A stretch of DNA of 64,000 nucleotides from Gaiellasilicea sp963707575 (GCA_963707575.1 OY970171.1:930001-994000), one strand, 5' to 3'. Shown: positions 1 through 8,509, numbered from the stretch's first letter. Notes: generated by a model from the letters alone, not told the origin. Numbers and translations: made by a program.

Positions 1-366
1 GTGAGCGAGGACATCGTCGTGCCCTTCGACCGGCTCCTCGAGGCGATCGAGGAGACGCTCGCGATCGGCGCCCGCCACGACCTGCCCGCGTGCAGCTGGG
101 GCCATGCGGGCGACGGCAACCTCCACTCCACCTTTCTCGTCGATCCCACCGAGCCGGGGCAGCTGGCGCGCGCGGAGGCCGCCGCGGAGGAGCTGTTCGA
201 CCTCGCCGCGCGGCTCGGCGGCAGCGTCTCGGGTGAGCATGGACTTGGCCTCGTCAAAGGTGGCCAGCTGGAGCGGCAGTGGCAGCCGGGGGCCCTCGCT
301 CTGCACGACGCGATCAAGACCGCGTTCGATCCCGCGGGCCTGCTCAACCCCGGCAAGAAGCGGTAG
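1..366 (+). CDS. FAD-linked oxidase, C-terminal part (GlcD/lactate dehydrogenase type), partial
   Basis: The gene enters from the left edge, so the first GTG here is probably internal. The visible 121 residues match the C-terminal cap of FAD-linked oxidases (glycolate oxidase GlcD, D-lactate dehydrogenase), which oxidise 2-hydroxyacids to 2-oxoacids. Seen: WGHAGDGNLH near residues 33-42 (a conserved His/Gly/Asp/Asn segment of this cap), SGEHGLGL near 78-85, and the usual end DPAGLLNPGK. It stops four bases before the ilvD start, so the two are probably co-transcribed. The FAD-binding half and the exact substrate cannot be seen. Confidence 0.88.
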   Translation: MSEDIVVPFDRLLEAIEETLAIGARHDLPACSWGHAGDGNLHSTFLVDPTEPGQLARAEAAAEELFDLAARLGGSVSGEHGLGLVKGGQLERQWQPGALALHDAIKTAFDPAGLLNPGKKR

Positions 367-370
367 CGAG

Positions 371-2080
371 ATGGGCGGCTCGCCGTACGACCGCCCGTCC
401 GACCCGGCCAAGCGCCGGAGCGCCGCCCTCACCGACGGCGTCGAGCGGGCCGCGGCGCGCGCGATGCTGAAGGGCGCAGGCTTCGACGACGACGCGCTGG
501 CGCGTCCGCTGGTAGGTGTCGCGACGACGTGGATCGAGACGATGCCGTGCAACCTGAACCAGCGCCGGCTCGCGCAGGACGTCAAGCGGGGCATCCGCGC
601 TGCCGGCGGGACGCCGCTGGAGTTCAACACGATCGCCATCTCGGACGGGGTCTCCATGGGCACGGAGGGAATGCGCGCCTCGCTCGTCTCGCGCGAAGTG
701 ATCGCCGACTCGATCGAGCTGGTCGCACGCGGCCACCTCTTCGACGGTCTCGTCTGCCTGGTCGGGTGCGACAAGACGATCCCGGCGGCGGTGATGGCGC
801 TCGCGCGCCTCGACCTCCCAGGACTCGTGCTCTACGGAGGCTCGATCGCGCCGGGCCGGTTCCGGGGTCGCGACGTGACGATCCAGGACGTGTTCGAGGC
901 GGTGGGAGCGCACGCGGTGGGGAAGATGAGCGCCGCCGACGTCCACGAGCTCGAGAGCGTCGCCTGTCCAGGCGCTGGCGCCTGCGGCGGCCAGTTCACG
1001 GCGAACACGATGGCGACGCTGCTCGAGTTCCTCGGGATCAGCCCCTCGGGCGCGAACGACATTCCCGCGCTCGACCCCGCGAAGCCGGCGGCCGCGGAGC
1101 AGGCGGGAAGGCTTGTGCTCGATCTGGTCCGCAACGACACGAGACCGTCGTCGATCATCACGCGGGAGGCACTCGAGAACGCGATCGTCGCCCTCGCCGC
1201 CACCGGCGGCTCCACGAACGGCGTGCTCCACCTGCTCGCGATCGCGCGGGAGCTGGACCTCCCACTCTCCCTCGACGACGTCGACGCGATCGCCGCCCGC
1301 ACGCCGGTGCTCGCCGACCTGAAGCCGGGCGGCCGTTTTGTCGCCACCGACCTCCACCGCGCGGGCGGCGTCGCTCTCGTCGCTCGCGAGCTCGCCCGCG
1401 GCGGGCTCGTGCACGAAGGCGTCGTCAACATCGAGGGCCGCACGCTGGCCGAGGTGGGCGAGGCCGCGCAAGAGGAGCCGGGGCAGGAGGTGGTCGTGCC
1501 CGCGGCCCGGGCGCTGAGAGCCTCCGGCGGGCTCGCCGTCCTGTACGGCAACCTCGCTCCGCAGGGCTGCGTCGTCAAGCTCGTGGGCCACGAGCGCCTG
1601 CACCACGAGGGGCCGGCGCGCGTGTTCGATTCGGAGGAGGCGTGCTTCGCCGCCGTCGCGGCCGGCGGGATCGTGGCCGGCGACGTCGTCGTGATCCGCT
1701 ACGAAGGCCCGGCCGGCGGCCCCGGGATGCGCGAGATGCTGCACGTGACGGGCGCGCTCGTCGGCGCGGGGCTCGGCGACACAGTCGCGCTCGTCACGGA
1801 CGGGCGCTTCTCCGGCGCGACCCACGGGCTGATGGTCGGACACGTCGCGCCCGAGGCAGCGCACGGGGGACCGCTCGCAGCGCTCGCCGACGGCGACGTC
1901 GTGGTGGTCGACGTCGAGGCGCGCGAGCTCCGCGTCGAGCTGACCGGGGACGAGCTTGAACGCCGGCTCGTGGAGTGGAGCCCGCCCGCGCCACGGTACG
2001 TCCGTGGCGTGCTCGCGAACTACGCCGCGCTTGTCCGATCGGCGTCGGAGGGCGCAGTCACGCGCCCCACCGGGACTTAG
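371..2080 (+). CDS. ilvD: dihydroxy-acid dehydratase IlvD
   Basis: A 569-residue IlvD/Edd-family dehydratase, normal length. It converts 2,3-dihydroxy-isovalerate (or -methylvalerate) to the 2-oxoacid in valine, isoleucine and pantothenate synthesis, using an iron-sulfur cluster and Mg. Seen: cluster-type cysteines at about 133 (VGCDKT), 199 and 205 (CPGAGACGG), plus SDGVSMGT and GSTNGVLHLLA. The ATG at 371 is chosen because homology begins with ALTDGVERAAARAML shortly after it; the longer open frame upstream overlaps the oxidase gene out of frame. Sugar-acid dehydratases of the same family are the alternative, but the early part resembles true IlvD. Its last four bases overlap the convergent lipoprotein gene. 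Confidence 0.93.
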   Translation: MGGSPYDRPSDPAKRRSAALTDGVERAAARAMLKGAGFDDDALARPLVGVATTWIETMPCNLNQRRLAQDVKRGIRAAGGTPLEFNTIAISDGVSMGTEGMRASLVSREVIADSIELVARGHLFDGLVCLVGCDKTIPAAVMALARLDLPGLVLYGGSIAPGRFRGRDVTIQDVFEAVGAHAVGKMSAADVHELESVACPGAGACGGQFTANTMATLLEFLGISPSGANDIPALDPAKPAAAEQAGRLVLDLVRNDTRPSSIITREALENAIVALAATGGSTNGVLHLLAIARELDLPLSLDDVDAIAARTPVLADLKPGGRFVATDLHRAGGVALVARELARGGLVHEGVVNIEGRTLAEVGEAAQEEPGQEVVVPAARALRASGGLAVLYGNLAPQGCVVKLVGHERLHHEGPARVFDSEEACFAAVAAGGIVAGDVVVIRYEGPAGGPGMREMLHVTGALVGAGLGDTVALVTDGRFSGATHGLMVGHVAPEAAHGGPLAALADGDVVVVDVEARELRVELTGDELERRLVEWSPPAPRYVRGVLANYAALVRSASEGAVTRPTGT

Positions 2081-2448
2081 CCGCCGGCGATCGCCTCGTC
2101 GAGGATCTGCTTGCACTCGGCGCAGGCGCCGCCGATCTCGGTCGACGCACTGGTCAGCGCAGCCACGACCGCGGGCCGGGCGAGGCCGTTGTCGGCGGCG
2201 ATCGCCTCGATCTTGGTCACGAACTCGTTCGTCACCTGAACCGAGGCTGCCTCGTTGCCACAGGGCTCGATGCCGAGGTCGATGCAGAGGTTGTAGCTCG
2301 CGACCTCCGTGTCGAGCAGCAGGCCACCGCGCTCGGCTCCGGTCGGCTCGCCGGCCTGCGTCGCGGTCCCGCCGTCGTCGTCGGAGCCTCCGCCGCAGCC
2401 GGCGAGGACGAGGGCGAATGCAACCGCGAGCAGCGCTCCGAGCTTCAT
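2077..2448 (-). CDS. small lipoprotein with four conserved-looking cysteines
   Basis: A 123-residue protein with a clear lipoprotein signal: hydrophobic residues 5-16, then LAGC with lipidated Cys18, then a Gly/Ser/Asp-rich tether. The mature part has Cys pairs (near CIDLGIEPCG and CAECK) that could form disulfides or bind metal. I do not recognise a family. Its stop overlaps the end of ilvD by four bases on the opposite strand. The start ATG is six bases after TATAGT, so the message is probably leaderless. Probably anchored to the outer face of the membrane; function unknown. Confidence 0.75.
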   Translation of the reverse strand: MKLGALLAVAFALVLAGCGGGSDDDGGTATQAGEPTGAERGGLLLDTEVASYNLCIDLGIEPCGNEAASVQVTNEFVTKIEAIAADNGLARPAVVAALTSASTEIGGACAECKQILDEAIAGG

Positions 2449-2454
2449 GCCCCG

Positions 2455-2460
2455 ACTATA
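2455..2460 (-). promoter_or_regulatory. -10 box TATAGT, leaderless start
   Basis: On the minus strand TATAGT is followed by exactly six bases and then the ATG of the lipoprotein gene at 2448. A transcript starting seven bases after the box would begin at the start codon. Confidence 0.55.
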
Positions 2461-2519
2461 GAGAGCGGACCACCTGCCTCGGAACCGGATCCGCCCGCCA
2501 GGCGTAACCTTCAGTGCTG

Positions 2520-3104
2520 ATGCGCACGAGCAGACACGCCTTGGTCGTCGTCGCCGGCGCCGTCGCGGCCGTGGCTGGCGCTGCCGACAGCACGGCTCGA
2601 TCGTCGCTCGCAGCCGGCGAGCCCCCGGTTCGAGATTGCTCGACGAGCGCGTACGGCGACCTCGGTCCCGACTGGCGGCAGCGTGCGCTTGTCGCAGGGC
2701 CGATCGCCTTCGTCGAGATGCGAGACGGGACGCGCCAGGCTCCGCCCGCCCCGCCGGGTCGCTCCCGGCCGTTGAAGATCCTGGTCGTGCTCGAGCCCGG
2801 GCAGGTCGCGACGGTCACGATCGCCGCTCGAGCGCGGTCGGTCGCGGCACTGGCGTACGACCAGGCCTCGCTGCGGCGGGTGTCCGCCGCTGCCGGTACC
2901 CACGCTCCTCTCTCCGCGGGCGAGCCGTCAGTTCGGTTCGAGGCGTGTGCGCGCCCGCACGTCGGAAAGCGGTGGAATCGAGGAACGCAGTTCCCGGGCT
3001 ATTTCCTCGTCTCGGGCCGGCGCTGCGTCGCCGTCATCGTGCGCGTCGACGGGGAGCCTGTAGCGCTCCGGCGGACGCTCCGCTTCGGCCGCGCAGCCTG
3101 CTAA
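2520..3104 (+). CDS. exported protein of unknown function
   Basis: About 194 residues with an N-terminal positively charged segment and an Ala/Val-rich hydrophobic stretch (residues about 7-24), consistent with a Sec signal peptide. The mature part holds several cysteines (near DCSTSAYGD, FEACARP, SGRRC, GRAAC) that could pair as disulfides outside the cell. No family recognised. It could start at GTG 2514 or ATG 2520; TAACCT at 2505-2510 is a possible -10 box. It is divergent from the lipoprotein gene and overlaps the convergent TfoX-like gene by four bases. Base composition matches its neighbours. Confidence 0.6.
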   Translation: MRTSRHALVVVAGAVAAVAGAADSTARSSLAAGEPPVRDCSTSAYGDLGPDWRQRALVAGPIAFVEMRDGTRQAPPAPPGRSRPLKILVVLEPGQVATVTIAARARSVAALAYDQASLRRVSAAAGTHAPLSAGEPSVRFEACARPHVGKRWNRGTQFPGYFLVSGRRCVAVIVRVDGEPVALRRTLRFGRAAC

Positions 3105-3445
3105 CGCGACTGCTTCTTGCTCGGAAGCGAGCGGGCGTAGCTTGCGGCGCGATCGACCCATTCGGCCAGCTCGCGCTCTTCCCGCACATCGCCCGCGTCG
3201 AGCCGCAGCCAGCCCTGGACCGGCTTCCCCCGCATGACCATCGGCCGCGCGGCCGTCCGATCGAGCAGCGGCTGGCCTTCGGCCCGGTCGACGCGAAGCA
3301 TGATGCCGCCCTGGCCGCTCGCTCCAACCGCGAGGTTGCCTCCGATCAAGAAGGCGAGCCCACCGAACATCGCGCGCTCCGTCACGTTCGGCTCGTCTGC
3401 GAGAAGCGCACGGATCCGGCGAGCGAGTGATTCGTCGTACGGCAA
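3101..3445 (-). CDS. TfoX N-terminal domain protein
   Basis: A 114-residue single-domain protein of the TfoX/Sxy N-terminal family. Seen: the early MPYDESLARRIRALL helix and the typical MFGGLAFLIGGNLAVG core near residues 26-41, followed by conserved beta strands (MLRVD, PMVMRGKP). In Gammaproteobacteria TfoX regulates competence; free-standing N-terminal domains in Actinobacteria have no established role. It starts at TTG (3445), seven bases after TAGGAT, another possible leaderless promoter. Its stop overlaps the end of the exported-protein gene by four bases. Confidence 0.85.
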   Translation of the reverse strand: MPYDESLARRIRALLADEPNVTERAMFGGLAFLIGGNLAVGASGQGGIMLRVDRAEGQPLLDRTAARPMVMRGKPVQGWLRLDAGDVREERELAEWVDRAASYARSLPSKKQSR

Positions 3446-3578
3446 CGGATCAATCCTAAGCCAGCTGCAACCGCGACCCGATCTGTCTGCGCGCGCGCCG
3501 CGTACCCCCTGGGGCCACCGACCTCGCAGGCCAGGTATCGCGGGTACGGATCACAGGATCGGTCGCGCCCGCGGCGTC

Positions 3579-4439
3579 CTAACCAGTGGCCGATGCCACC
3601 GTGAACAGGTCGTGCTCCCGTTCCAGGCCCTTGAGGCGGTAACGACCCTTCGGCGCGAATGTCAGTCCGGTCGCGCCCTCGGCAAGGTCGCGGGTCGTGC
3701 CCGACACGAGCACCTCGCCCGCGCCCGCCTCGGCCAAGATGCGAGCGGCGGCGTGGACCGCCACCCCGCGGATGTGGTCGGCGGTCGGCTCCACCTCGCC
3801 GCTATGAATCCCGACGCGGATCGGGAGCTGGATGGCTGCCAGCGCTTCAACCAGGGCCAGTCCGCAGCGGATCGCGCGTTCGGCGCCGTCGAAGACGATC
3901 AGAAACGAGTCCCCGGCGGTCTCGACCTCGCGGCCGCCGAAGCGAACAAGGACGGTGCGGACGACATCGTCGTGCATGGCCACCGTCCGTTTCCAGGCCG
4001 CGTCGCCGGCTGTTCGCGCCCGCGTCGTGGAGTCGACCATGTCGGTGAACAGCACGGTGGCCATCACGCGCACGCTCTCGCCCGGCTGCACGTCGAATCC
4101 CGCGCCCCCGGCCCAGTCGAGCATCACCAACTCCTCGTCGCCCTCCACCCAGGTGAGGTGCCCGGGTGGCAAGTCGAAGACTTGGTTGGAGCCGATGACT
4201 ACCTCCTCGCCCTCGTCGGTCCGGACACCCATCCTCCCGCTGAGGACAACGCCCCGGTGATAGAGCTCGCAGGAGGCGGTGCCGGCCTGGGGCCGCGCGT
4301 GTTCCTCCCAGCTCCAGCCCGGCTTGAGGACGTGGTGGCTGACCACCGTTCCGGCCAGACGCACCTGGTAGGTCGCACCCAGTGGATACGTCACCACCGC
4401 CTCGGGCTCACCCAGGTCGCGGACCTCGACGCCGCTCAA
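3579..4439 (-). CDS. class III adenylate/guanylate cyclase with N-terminal cupin-like domain
   Basis: About 286 residues. Residues about 1-120 look cupin-like (LPPGHLTWVEGDEELVML) and could bind a small ligand; residues about 125-286 are a class III nucleotide cyclase catalytic domain making cAMP or cGMP. Seen: metal-binding VLFTDMVDST, ETAGDSFLIVF with the second Asp, IHSGEVE, and AVHAAARI where the Arg of the transition-state pair is kept. TTG 4439 is chosen because GGGAGG lies six bases upstream, and the frame before it looks non-coding. Adenylate versus guanylate specificity cannot be told. The 133 bases to the TfoX-like gene hold nothing I recognise. Confidence 0.82.
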   Translation of the reverse strand: MSGVEVRDLGEPEAVVTYPLGATYQVRLAGTVVSHHVLKPGWSWEEHARPQAGTASCELYHRGVVLSGRMGVRTDEGEEVVIGSNQVFDLPPGHLTWVEGDEELVMLDWAGGAGFDVQPGESVRVMATVLFTDMVDSTTRARTAGDAAWKRTVAMHDDVVRTVLVRFGGREVETAGDSFLIVFDGAERAIRCGLALVEALAAIQLPIRVGIHSGEVEPTADHIRGVAVHAAARILAEAGAGEVLVSGTTRDLAEGATGLTFAPKGRYRLKGLEREHDLFTVASATG

Positions 4440-4662
4440 AGCGGTCCTCCCGTGACGAGGTCGCCGACCTTGATCTGTCGCGCACCAGCCGGATCGCCTG
4501 CTCGGAGCGCGGCCCAGCCGTTGTCGGGATTCCTCCCGACCGCCAACGTCGTCACTCGGCCATGATGACACGGTCCCGGCTCTGGGCCTGAAAGCCCTCG
4601 TGATCTCTCGGACTCTCTGGATCGCCGGCCGCTTTTGAAATCTCGGTTTCCCTCGAATCTGA

Positions 4663-4735
4663 TGGGCCGTGCTGGGATCGAACCAGCGACCTTGGGATTA
4701 AAAGTCCCCTGCTCTACCAACTGAGCTAACGGCCC
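4663..4735 (-). tRNA. tRNA-Lys (TTT)
   Basis: A 73-base cloverleaf on the minus strand: acceptor GGGCCGT paired with ACGGCCC, D arm with GCTCAGTTGGTAGAGC, anticodon loop CTTTTAA (anticodon TTT), TPsiC arm with GGTTCGATCC, discriminator A. CCA is not encoded. The first anticodon-stem pair is a G-A mismatch. The 220 bases between the cyclase gene and this tRNA hold no gene I can support. Confidence 0.97.
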
Positions 4736-4752
4736 TCGACGCGAGTATAGGA

Positions 4753-6801
4753 ATGGTCCAGACTTCTCCCGGCGAGGGGCTTTTCCGGGTCGACAGCGGC
4801 ACCGCTGTCCGCATACTGAGAAGCAGCAGCGACCTTCGCTGCATCGCCCACCTCACGGAAGGAATCGACGTCTTCCACTTTCGCTCAGCACGGCGTCCGC
4901 TTGCTCTTGCGACGCTCGCCATCACAGTACTCGGCCTCTCCGCGCTGCTCGCCGGCTCCGCCTACGGCGACCTGCTGCCGGCGACCCCGCCGACGGTCGG
5001 CGTCGGCAACGCGCCGCTCTCGATCACTGCGGCCGACCTCGACGGCGACACGCAGCGCGACCTCGCGGTCGCGAACTTCGCCTCGAACGACGTCTCGATC
5101 CTGCTCGGCAACGGCGACGGCAGCTTCACGCCGGCGCCGGCCGTGCCCGCCGGCACGAGCCCGATCTCGGTCTCGTCGGCCGATCTCGACGAGGACGGGC
5201 ACGCCGATCTGGCCGTGGCGAACTTCGGCACCGACGACGTGACGATCCTGCTCGGTGACGGCGCCGGTGCCTTCACGGCCATGCCGCCGGTCGCCGTCGG
5301 CGTCGACCCGGGAGCCGCAGCCGTGAGCGACGTGAACGGCGACGGCGATCTCGACCTCGTGGTCGCGAACTTCAACGGCGGCGACGTCTCGGTCGCGCTC
5401 GGGAACGGGCACGGCGCGTTCGGAGCGGCGACGAGCTTCCCCGTCGGAGCCCAGCCGATCGCAATCTCCGCCGTGGACCTGAACGGTGACGCGATCGTCG
5501 ACCTGGCCACGGCCAACTTCGGCTCCAACAGCATCTCGGTCCTGCTCGGGAACGGCGACGGAACGTTCGGCGCGGCGACCGGAATCAACGTCGGGACCGA
5601 GCCGATCGCGCTCGCCGCAGCAGACCTGAACGGCGACTCGATCGTCGACTTCGCGACGGCGGACTTCGGCTCCGACACCGTCTCGATCGCGCTCGGCAAC
5701 GGCGACGGCACGTTCGCACCGGCGGCAGCGTTCGCGGCTCCCGGGACGAGCCCGCGAGCGGTCGCCGTCACCGATCTCGACGCTGACCTCTACGTCGACC
5801 TCGCCGTCGCCGGCTTCGGTTCCAACACGGTGTCGCTCTTCAACGGCGACGGCAGCGGCGGCTTCTCGCCGGCCGCCACGCCCAGCGTCGCCGTCGGCGC
5901 GACTCCGATCGCTTTGGCCGCGGCCGACCTGAACGGCAACGCGACGACAGACCTGGCGGTCCTCAATCAGGGGTCCGCCGACGTCTCGATCCTTCTCAGC
6001 ACCACCCCGCCTGGAGCCCCCACCGGGGCGACAGCCGTGGCCGGGGACACCGAGGCGACGGTCACCTTCTCGACGCCGGCCGCCGACGGCGGCTCCGGCG
6101 TCACCGGCTACACGGTCACCGCCTCTCCCGGCGGGGCGAGCAGCAGCGGCGCGTCGAGCCCGCTGACGGTGCCCGGGCTCACGAACGGCACCAGCTACAC
6201 CTTCTCCGTCACGGCCACGAACGCCGTCGGCACCGGCCTGGCGTCGGGAGCCTCCAACGCGGTGACGCCTGCCGGCCCGCCGCCCCCGCCGCCGCCACCG
6301 CCGACGACGACGACACAGGCGCCGACGCCGCCCACTCCGGCCGGGAGCGAAGACGTTCGGCAGCCGTCGGCCCCGCTCGCACTCCCGCCGCTCTTCACGA
6401 GGGGAGCGCTCGTGCTCAGGTGGGCGCCGGCCAGCGACAACGTCGGCGTGGCGCGCTACGAGCTGCTGGTGGACGGGGTCTCGGCCGTGTCCATCGACAG
6501 CGACGAGACACAGCTGGCGACGCGCGCGTTCCGCCGGAGCGCACCGACGACCTTCGAGATCGTGGCAGTCGACGCGGCGGGCAATCGCAGCACGTCCTCG
6601 ACCGGCATCCTGCTCGAGTGGCGGGCACGCCCCGACGTGCCACGGCTGATCCCGCGCTGGGCCTGGCAGCTTCTGCGCTGGCGGGCGGCTCCGCTCGACC
6701 AGCGTGGTTCGCGCCCGGACGCCGGCCCCGTCCAGATCCAGCCCTGGTTCTGGACGTGGGCAGCCTGGCGCCTGCAGCCCTACCGCATCAGCCGGAACTA
6801 G
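4753..6801 (+). CDS. secreted FG-GAP/VCBS repeat protein with FN3-like domains
   Basis: Up to 682 residues. A signal-like hydrophobic stretch (LALATLAITVLGLSALLAG) sits near residues 50-70, so the true start may lie inside; 4753 is the first available. Residues about 75-420 hold roughly seven FG-GAP/VCBS repeats with DLDGDT and LLGNGDGSF motifs, expected to form a Ca-binding beta-propeller outside the cell. Then comes a fibronectin type III domain (about 425-510), a Pro/Thr linker, a second FN3/Ig-like domain (DNVGVARYELLVDG), and an unusual Arg/Trp-rich tail. Likely a cell-surface or secreted binding protein; the ligand is unknown. It begins 18 bases past the tRNA-Lys gene on the other strand. 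Confidence 0.8.
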   Translation: MVQTSPGEGLFRVDSGTAVRILRSSSDLRCIAHLTEGIDVFHFRSARRPLALATLAITVLGLSALLAGSAYGDLLPATPPTVGVGNAPLSITAADLDGDTQRDLAVANFASNDVSILLGNGDGSFTPAPAVPAGTSPISVSSADLDEDGHADLAVANFGTDDVTILLGDGAGAFTAMPPVAVGVDPGAAAVSDVNGDGDLDLVVANFNGGDVSVALGNGHGAFGAATSFPVGAQPIAISAVDLNGDAIVDLATANFGSNSISVLLGNGDGTFGAATGINVGTEPIALAAADLNGDSIVDFATADFGSDTVSIALGNGDGTFAPAAAFAAPGTSPRAVAVTDLDADLYVDLAVAGFGSNTVSLFNGDGSGGFSPAATPSVAVGATPIALAAADLNGNATTDLAVLNQGSADVSILLSTTPPGAPTGATAVAGDTEATVTFSTPAADGGSGVTGYTVTASPGGASSSGASSPLTVPGLTNGTSYTFSVTATNAVGTGLASGASNAVTPAGPPPPPPPPPTTTTQAPTPPTPAGSEDVRQPSAPLALPPLFTRGALVLRWAPASDNVGVARYELLVDGVSAVSIDSDETQLATRAFRRSAPTTFEIVAVDAAGNRSTSSTGILLEWRARPDVPRLIPRWAWQLLRWRAAPLDQRGSRPDAGPVQIQPWFWTWAAWRLQPYRISRN

Positions 6802-6826
6802 CGACCGCACAGCGACGCACGTGCGG

Positions 6827-6832
6827 CACAAT
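6827..6832 (+). promoter_or_regulatory. possible -10 box CACAAT, leaderless start
   Basis: CACAAT is followed by six bases and the ATG at 6839. It is the weakest of the boxes with this spacing because the first T is missing. Confidence 0.35.
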
Positions 6833-6838
6833 GCCGCC

Positions 6839-7483
6839 ATGGACGCCCTCGAGCGGCCGCGACTGCGCGGCGTCTTCCACCAGTACGCGTTCTTCGCCGC
6901 GATCGTCGCCGGCGCCGTGCTCGTCGTCCTCGCCGACTCGTCGCGCGAGCAGATCGCGATGTGGATCTACGGCATCGCCCTCGCGTCCATGTTCGGCGTC
7001 AGCGCGCTGTACCACCGGGTCACCTGGCGCTCGGCGGCCGTCCGGAAGTGGATGCGCCGCCTCGACCACTCCACGATCCTGCTGCTGATCGCCGGCACGT
7101 ACACGCCCTTCGCGCTGCTGGCGTTCGACGGGATGGTCGCGGACGTGATCCTGGTCGTCGTCTGGTCGGGCGCCGCCGCGGGCCTCGTGCTGAACCTGCT
7201 CTGGGTGGACGCGCCGACGTGGCTGACGGCGCTCGTCTTCGTCACGCTCGGCTGGGTGGGCGCCGTCGCCGTGCCCGAACTGCTCGACTTCGGCGTCGCG
7301 CCGGCGGTGCTCGTGTTCGCCGGCGGCGCCCTCTACACGATCGGCGCGCTCGCCTACGCCTTCAAGCGCCCGAACCCGCGGCCGCACATCTTCGGCTACC
7401 ACGAGATCTTCCACCTGCTCGTCGTGGGCGCGGCGGTCACGCACTTCGTCGCGATCGCCGGCTTCGTGCTCCCTCAAGGCTAG
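6839..7483 (+). CDS. PAQR/hemolysin III family membrane protein
   Basis: A 214-residue integral membrane protein with about seven hydrophobic segments. Family signatures seen: SALYHRVTW near residue 57, DHSTILLLIAGTYTPFAL, and the C-terminal GYHEIFHLLVVGAAVTH with paired His residues. In PAQR receptors these His residues bind zinc and may support a hydrolase (ceramidase-like) activity. Bacterial members are called hemolysin III, but their role is uncertain. ATG 6839 gives the normal family N-terminus; longer in-frame sequence overlaps the previous gene. It ends nine bases before msrB. Confidence 0.9.
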   Translation: MDALERPRLRGVFHQYAFFAAIVAGAVLVVLADSSREQIAMWIYGIALASMFGVSALYHRVTWRSAAVRKWMRRLDHSTILLLIAGTYTPFALLAFDGMVADVILVVVWSGAAAGLVLNLLWVDAPTWLTALVFVTLGWVGAVAVPELLDFGVAPAVLVFAGGALYTIGALAYAFKRPNPRPHIFGYHEIFHLLVVGAAVTHFVAIAGFVLPQG

Positions 7484-7492
7484 TCTGTGGGT

Positions 7493-7897
7493 ATGGATAC
7501 GACGACGAAGATTCAGAAGTCCGACGCCGAGTGGCGTGCCGAGCTGACGCCGGAGCAGTACGACGTGCTGCGACGCAAGGGCACCGAGCGCGCCTTCACC
7601 GGCAAGTACAACGACACGAAGGACGCCGGCGTCTACCGCTGCGCCGGCTGCGGCGCCGAACTCTTCCGCTCCGACGCGAAGTTCGACTCCGGCTCCGGCT
7701 GGCCGAGCTTCGTCGAGCCGGCCGAGCTCGAGAGCGTGATCACCGAGACCGACACGAGCCACGGGATGGTGCGCACGGAGGTCACGTGCGCGGCCTGCGG
7801 CGGTCACCTCGGCCACGTCTTCCCGGACGGCCCCGGCCCGACCGGCCAGCGCTACTGCATCAACTCCTGCGCGCTCGAGCTGGAGCCGCGCTCGTGA
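7493..7897 (+). CDS. msrB: peptide-methionine (R)-S-oxide reductase MsrB
   Basis: About 134 residues, normal for MsrB, which reduces the R epimer of methionine sulfoxide in proteins. Seen: two CxxC zinc pairs (CAGCG and CAACGG), the fold motif SGSGWPSF, HLGHVFPDGP, and the C-terminal RYCINS containing the catalytic Cys. ATG 7493 is chosen over GTG 7487, two codons upstream. Its TGA overlaps the GTG of msrA (GTGA), so the two are translationally coupled and handle both epimers. Confidence 0.96.
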   Translation: MDTTTKIQKSDAEWRAELTPEQYDVLRRKGTERAFTGKYNDTKDAGVYRCAGCGAELFRSDAKFDSGSGWPSFVEPAELESVITETDTSHGMVRTEVTCAACGGHLGHVFPDGPGPTGQRYCINSCALELEPRS

Positions 7898-8370
7898 GCG
7901 CGCTCGAGCGGGCGACGTTCGCGGCCGGCTGCTTCTGGGGCGTCGAGGTCGACTTCCGCAACACGCCCGGCGTGAAGGGTGCGCGCGTGGGCTACATCGG
8001 CGGCCACACCGAGAACCCGACCTACCAGGAGGTGTGCAGCGGCGGCACCGGTCACGCGGAGGCCGTCGAGGTGACGTTCGCTCCCGCCGAGGTGTCGTAC
8101 GAGCAGCTGGCCGACACGTTCTTCCGCCTGCACGACCCGACGCAGGTGAACCGGCAAGGCCCGGACATCGGCTCGCAGTACCGCTCGGCGATCTTCGCGC
8201 ACTCACCCGAGCAGGAGCGGATCGCCCGCGAGGCCGCAGAGCGCGCAGCGGAGCGGCTCGGCCGGCCGGTCGCGACGCAGATCGTCACCACCGAGGAGAC
8301 GTTCTGGCCGGCGGAGGAGTACCACCAGCAGTACCTGGTCAAGAACGGCCGCGCGACCTGCGCCGTCTGA
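7894..8370 (+). CDS. msrA: peptide-methionine (S)-S-oxide reductase MsrA
   Basis: 158 residues. The catalytic motif GCFWG is near residues 12-16, followed by YIGGHTENPTYQEVCSG, GHAEAVEV and the DPTQVNRQGPDIGSQYRS block typical of MsrA. It reduces the S epimer of methionine sulfoxide. It starts at GTG 7894, sharing four bases with the msrB stop. One Cys remains near the C-terminus (ATCAV) and may serve as the recycling cysteine. The pair forms a two-gene oxidative-damage repair unit. Confidence 0.96.
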   Translation: MSALERATFAAGCFWGVEVDFRNTPGVKGARVGYIGGHTENPTYQEVCSGGTGHAEAVEVTFAPAEVSYEQLADTFFRLHDPTQVNRQGPDIGSQYRSAIFAHSPEQERIAREAAERAAERLGRPVATQIVTTEETFWPAEEYHQQYLVKNGRATCAV

Positions 8371-8416
8371 ACCGACACGTACTCGGGAGCGATCGAAGGC
8401 CGGCGAGGGCAGCGGC

Positions 8417-8422
8417 TATTCT
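8417..8422 (+). promoter_or_regulatory. -10 box TATTCT before tRNA-Glu
   Basis: TATTCT ends 11 bases before the mature 5' end of tRNA-Glu at 8434, a suitable place for a promoter serving both tRNA genes. No clear -35 box is seen. Confidence 0.4.
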
Positions 8423-8433
8423 CACCCGACCTG

Positions 8434-8506
8434 GCCCCCATCGACTAGCGGCCTAGGTCACCACCCTTTCAAGGTGGCTGCACGGGTTCGAATCCCGTTG
8501 GGGGCA
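8434..8506 (+). tRNA. tRNA-Glu (TTC)
   Basis: A 73-base cloverleaf: acceptor GCCCCCA paired with TGGGGGC, anticodon stem CCACC/GGTGG around loop CTTTCAA (anticodon TTC), TPsiC arm GGTTCGAATCC, discriminator A. CCA is not encoded. Confidence 0.97.
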
Positions 8507-8509
8507 CTT

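Noticed and set aside
344..2116. Long minus-strand open frame across ilvD
   Set aside because: High-GC shadow frame; composition is Arg/Ala/Asp-rich with no motifs, while the plus strand encodes a complete IlvD.
5000..6000. Internal DNA repeats in the FG-GAP gene as a mobile or CRISPR-like repeat
   Set aside because: They encode successive propeller repeats (LLGNGDG) and vary as protein repeats do.
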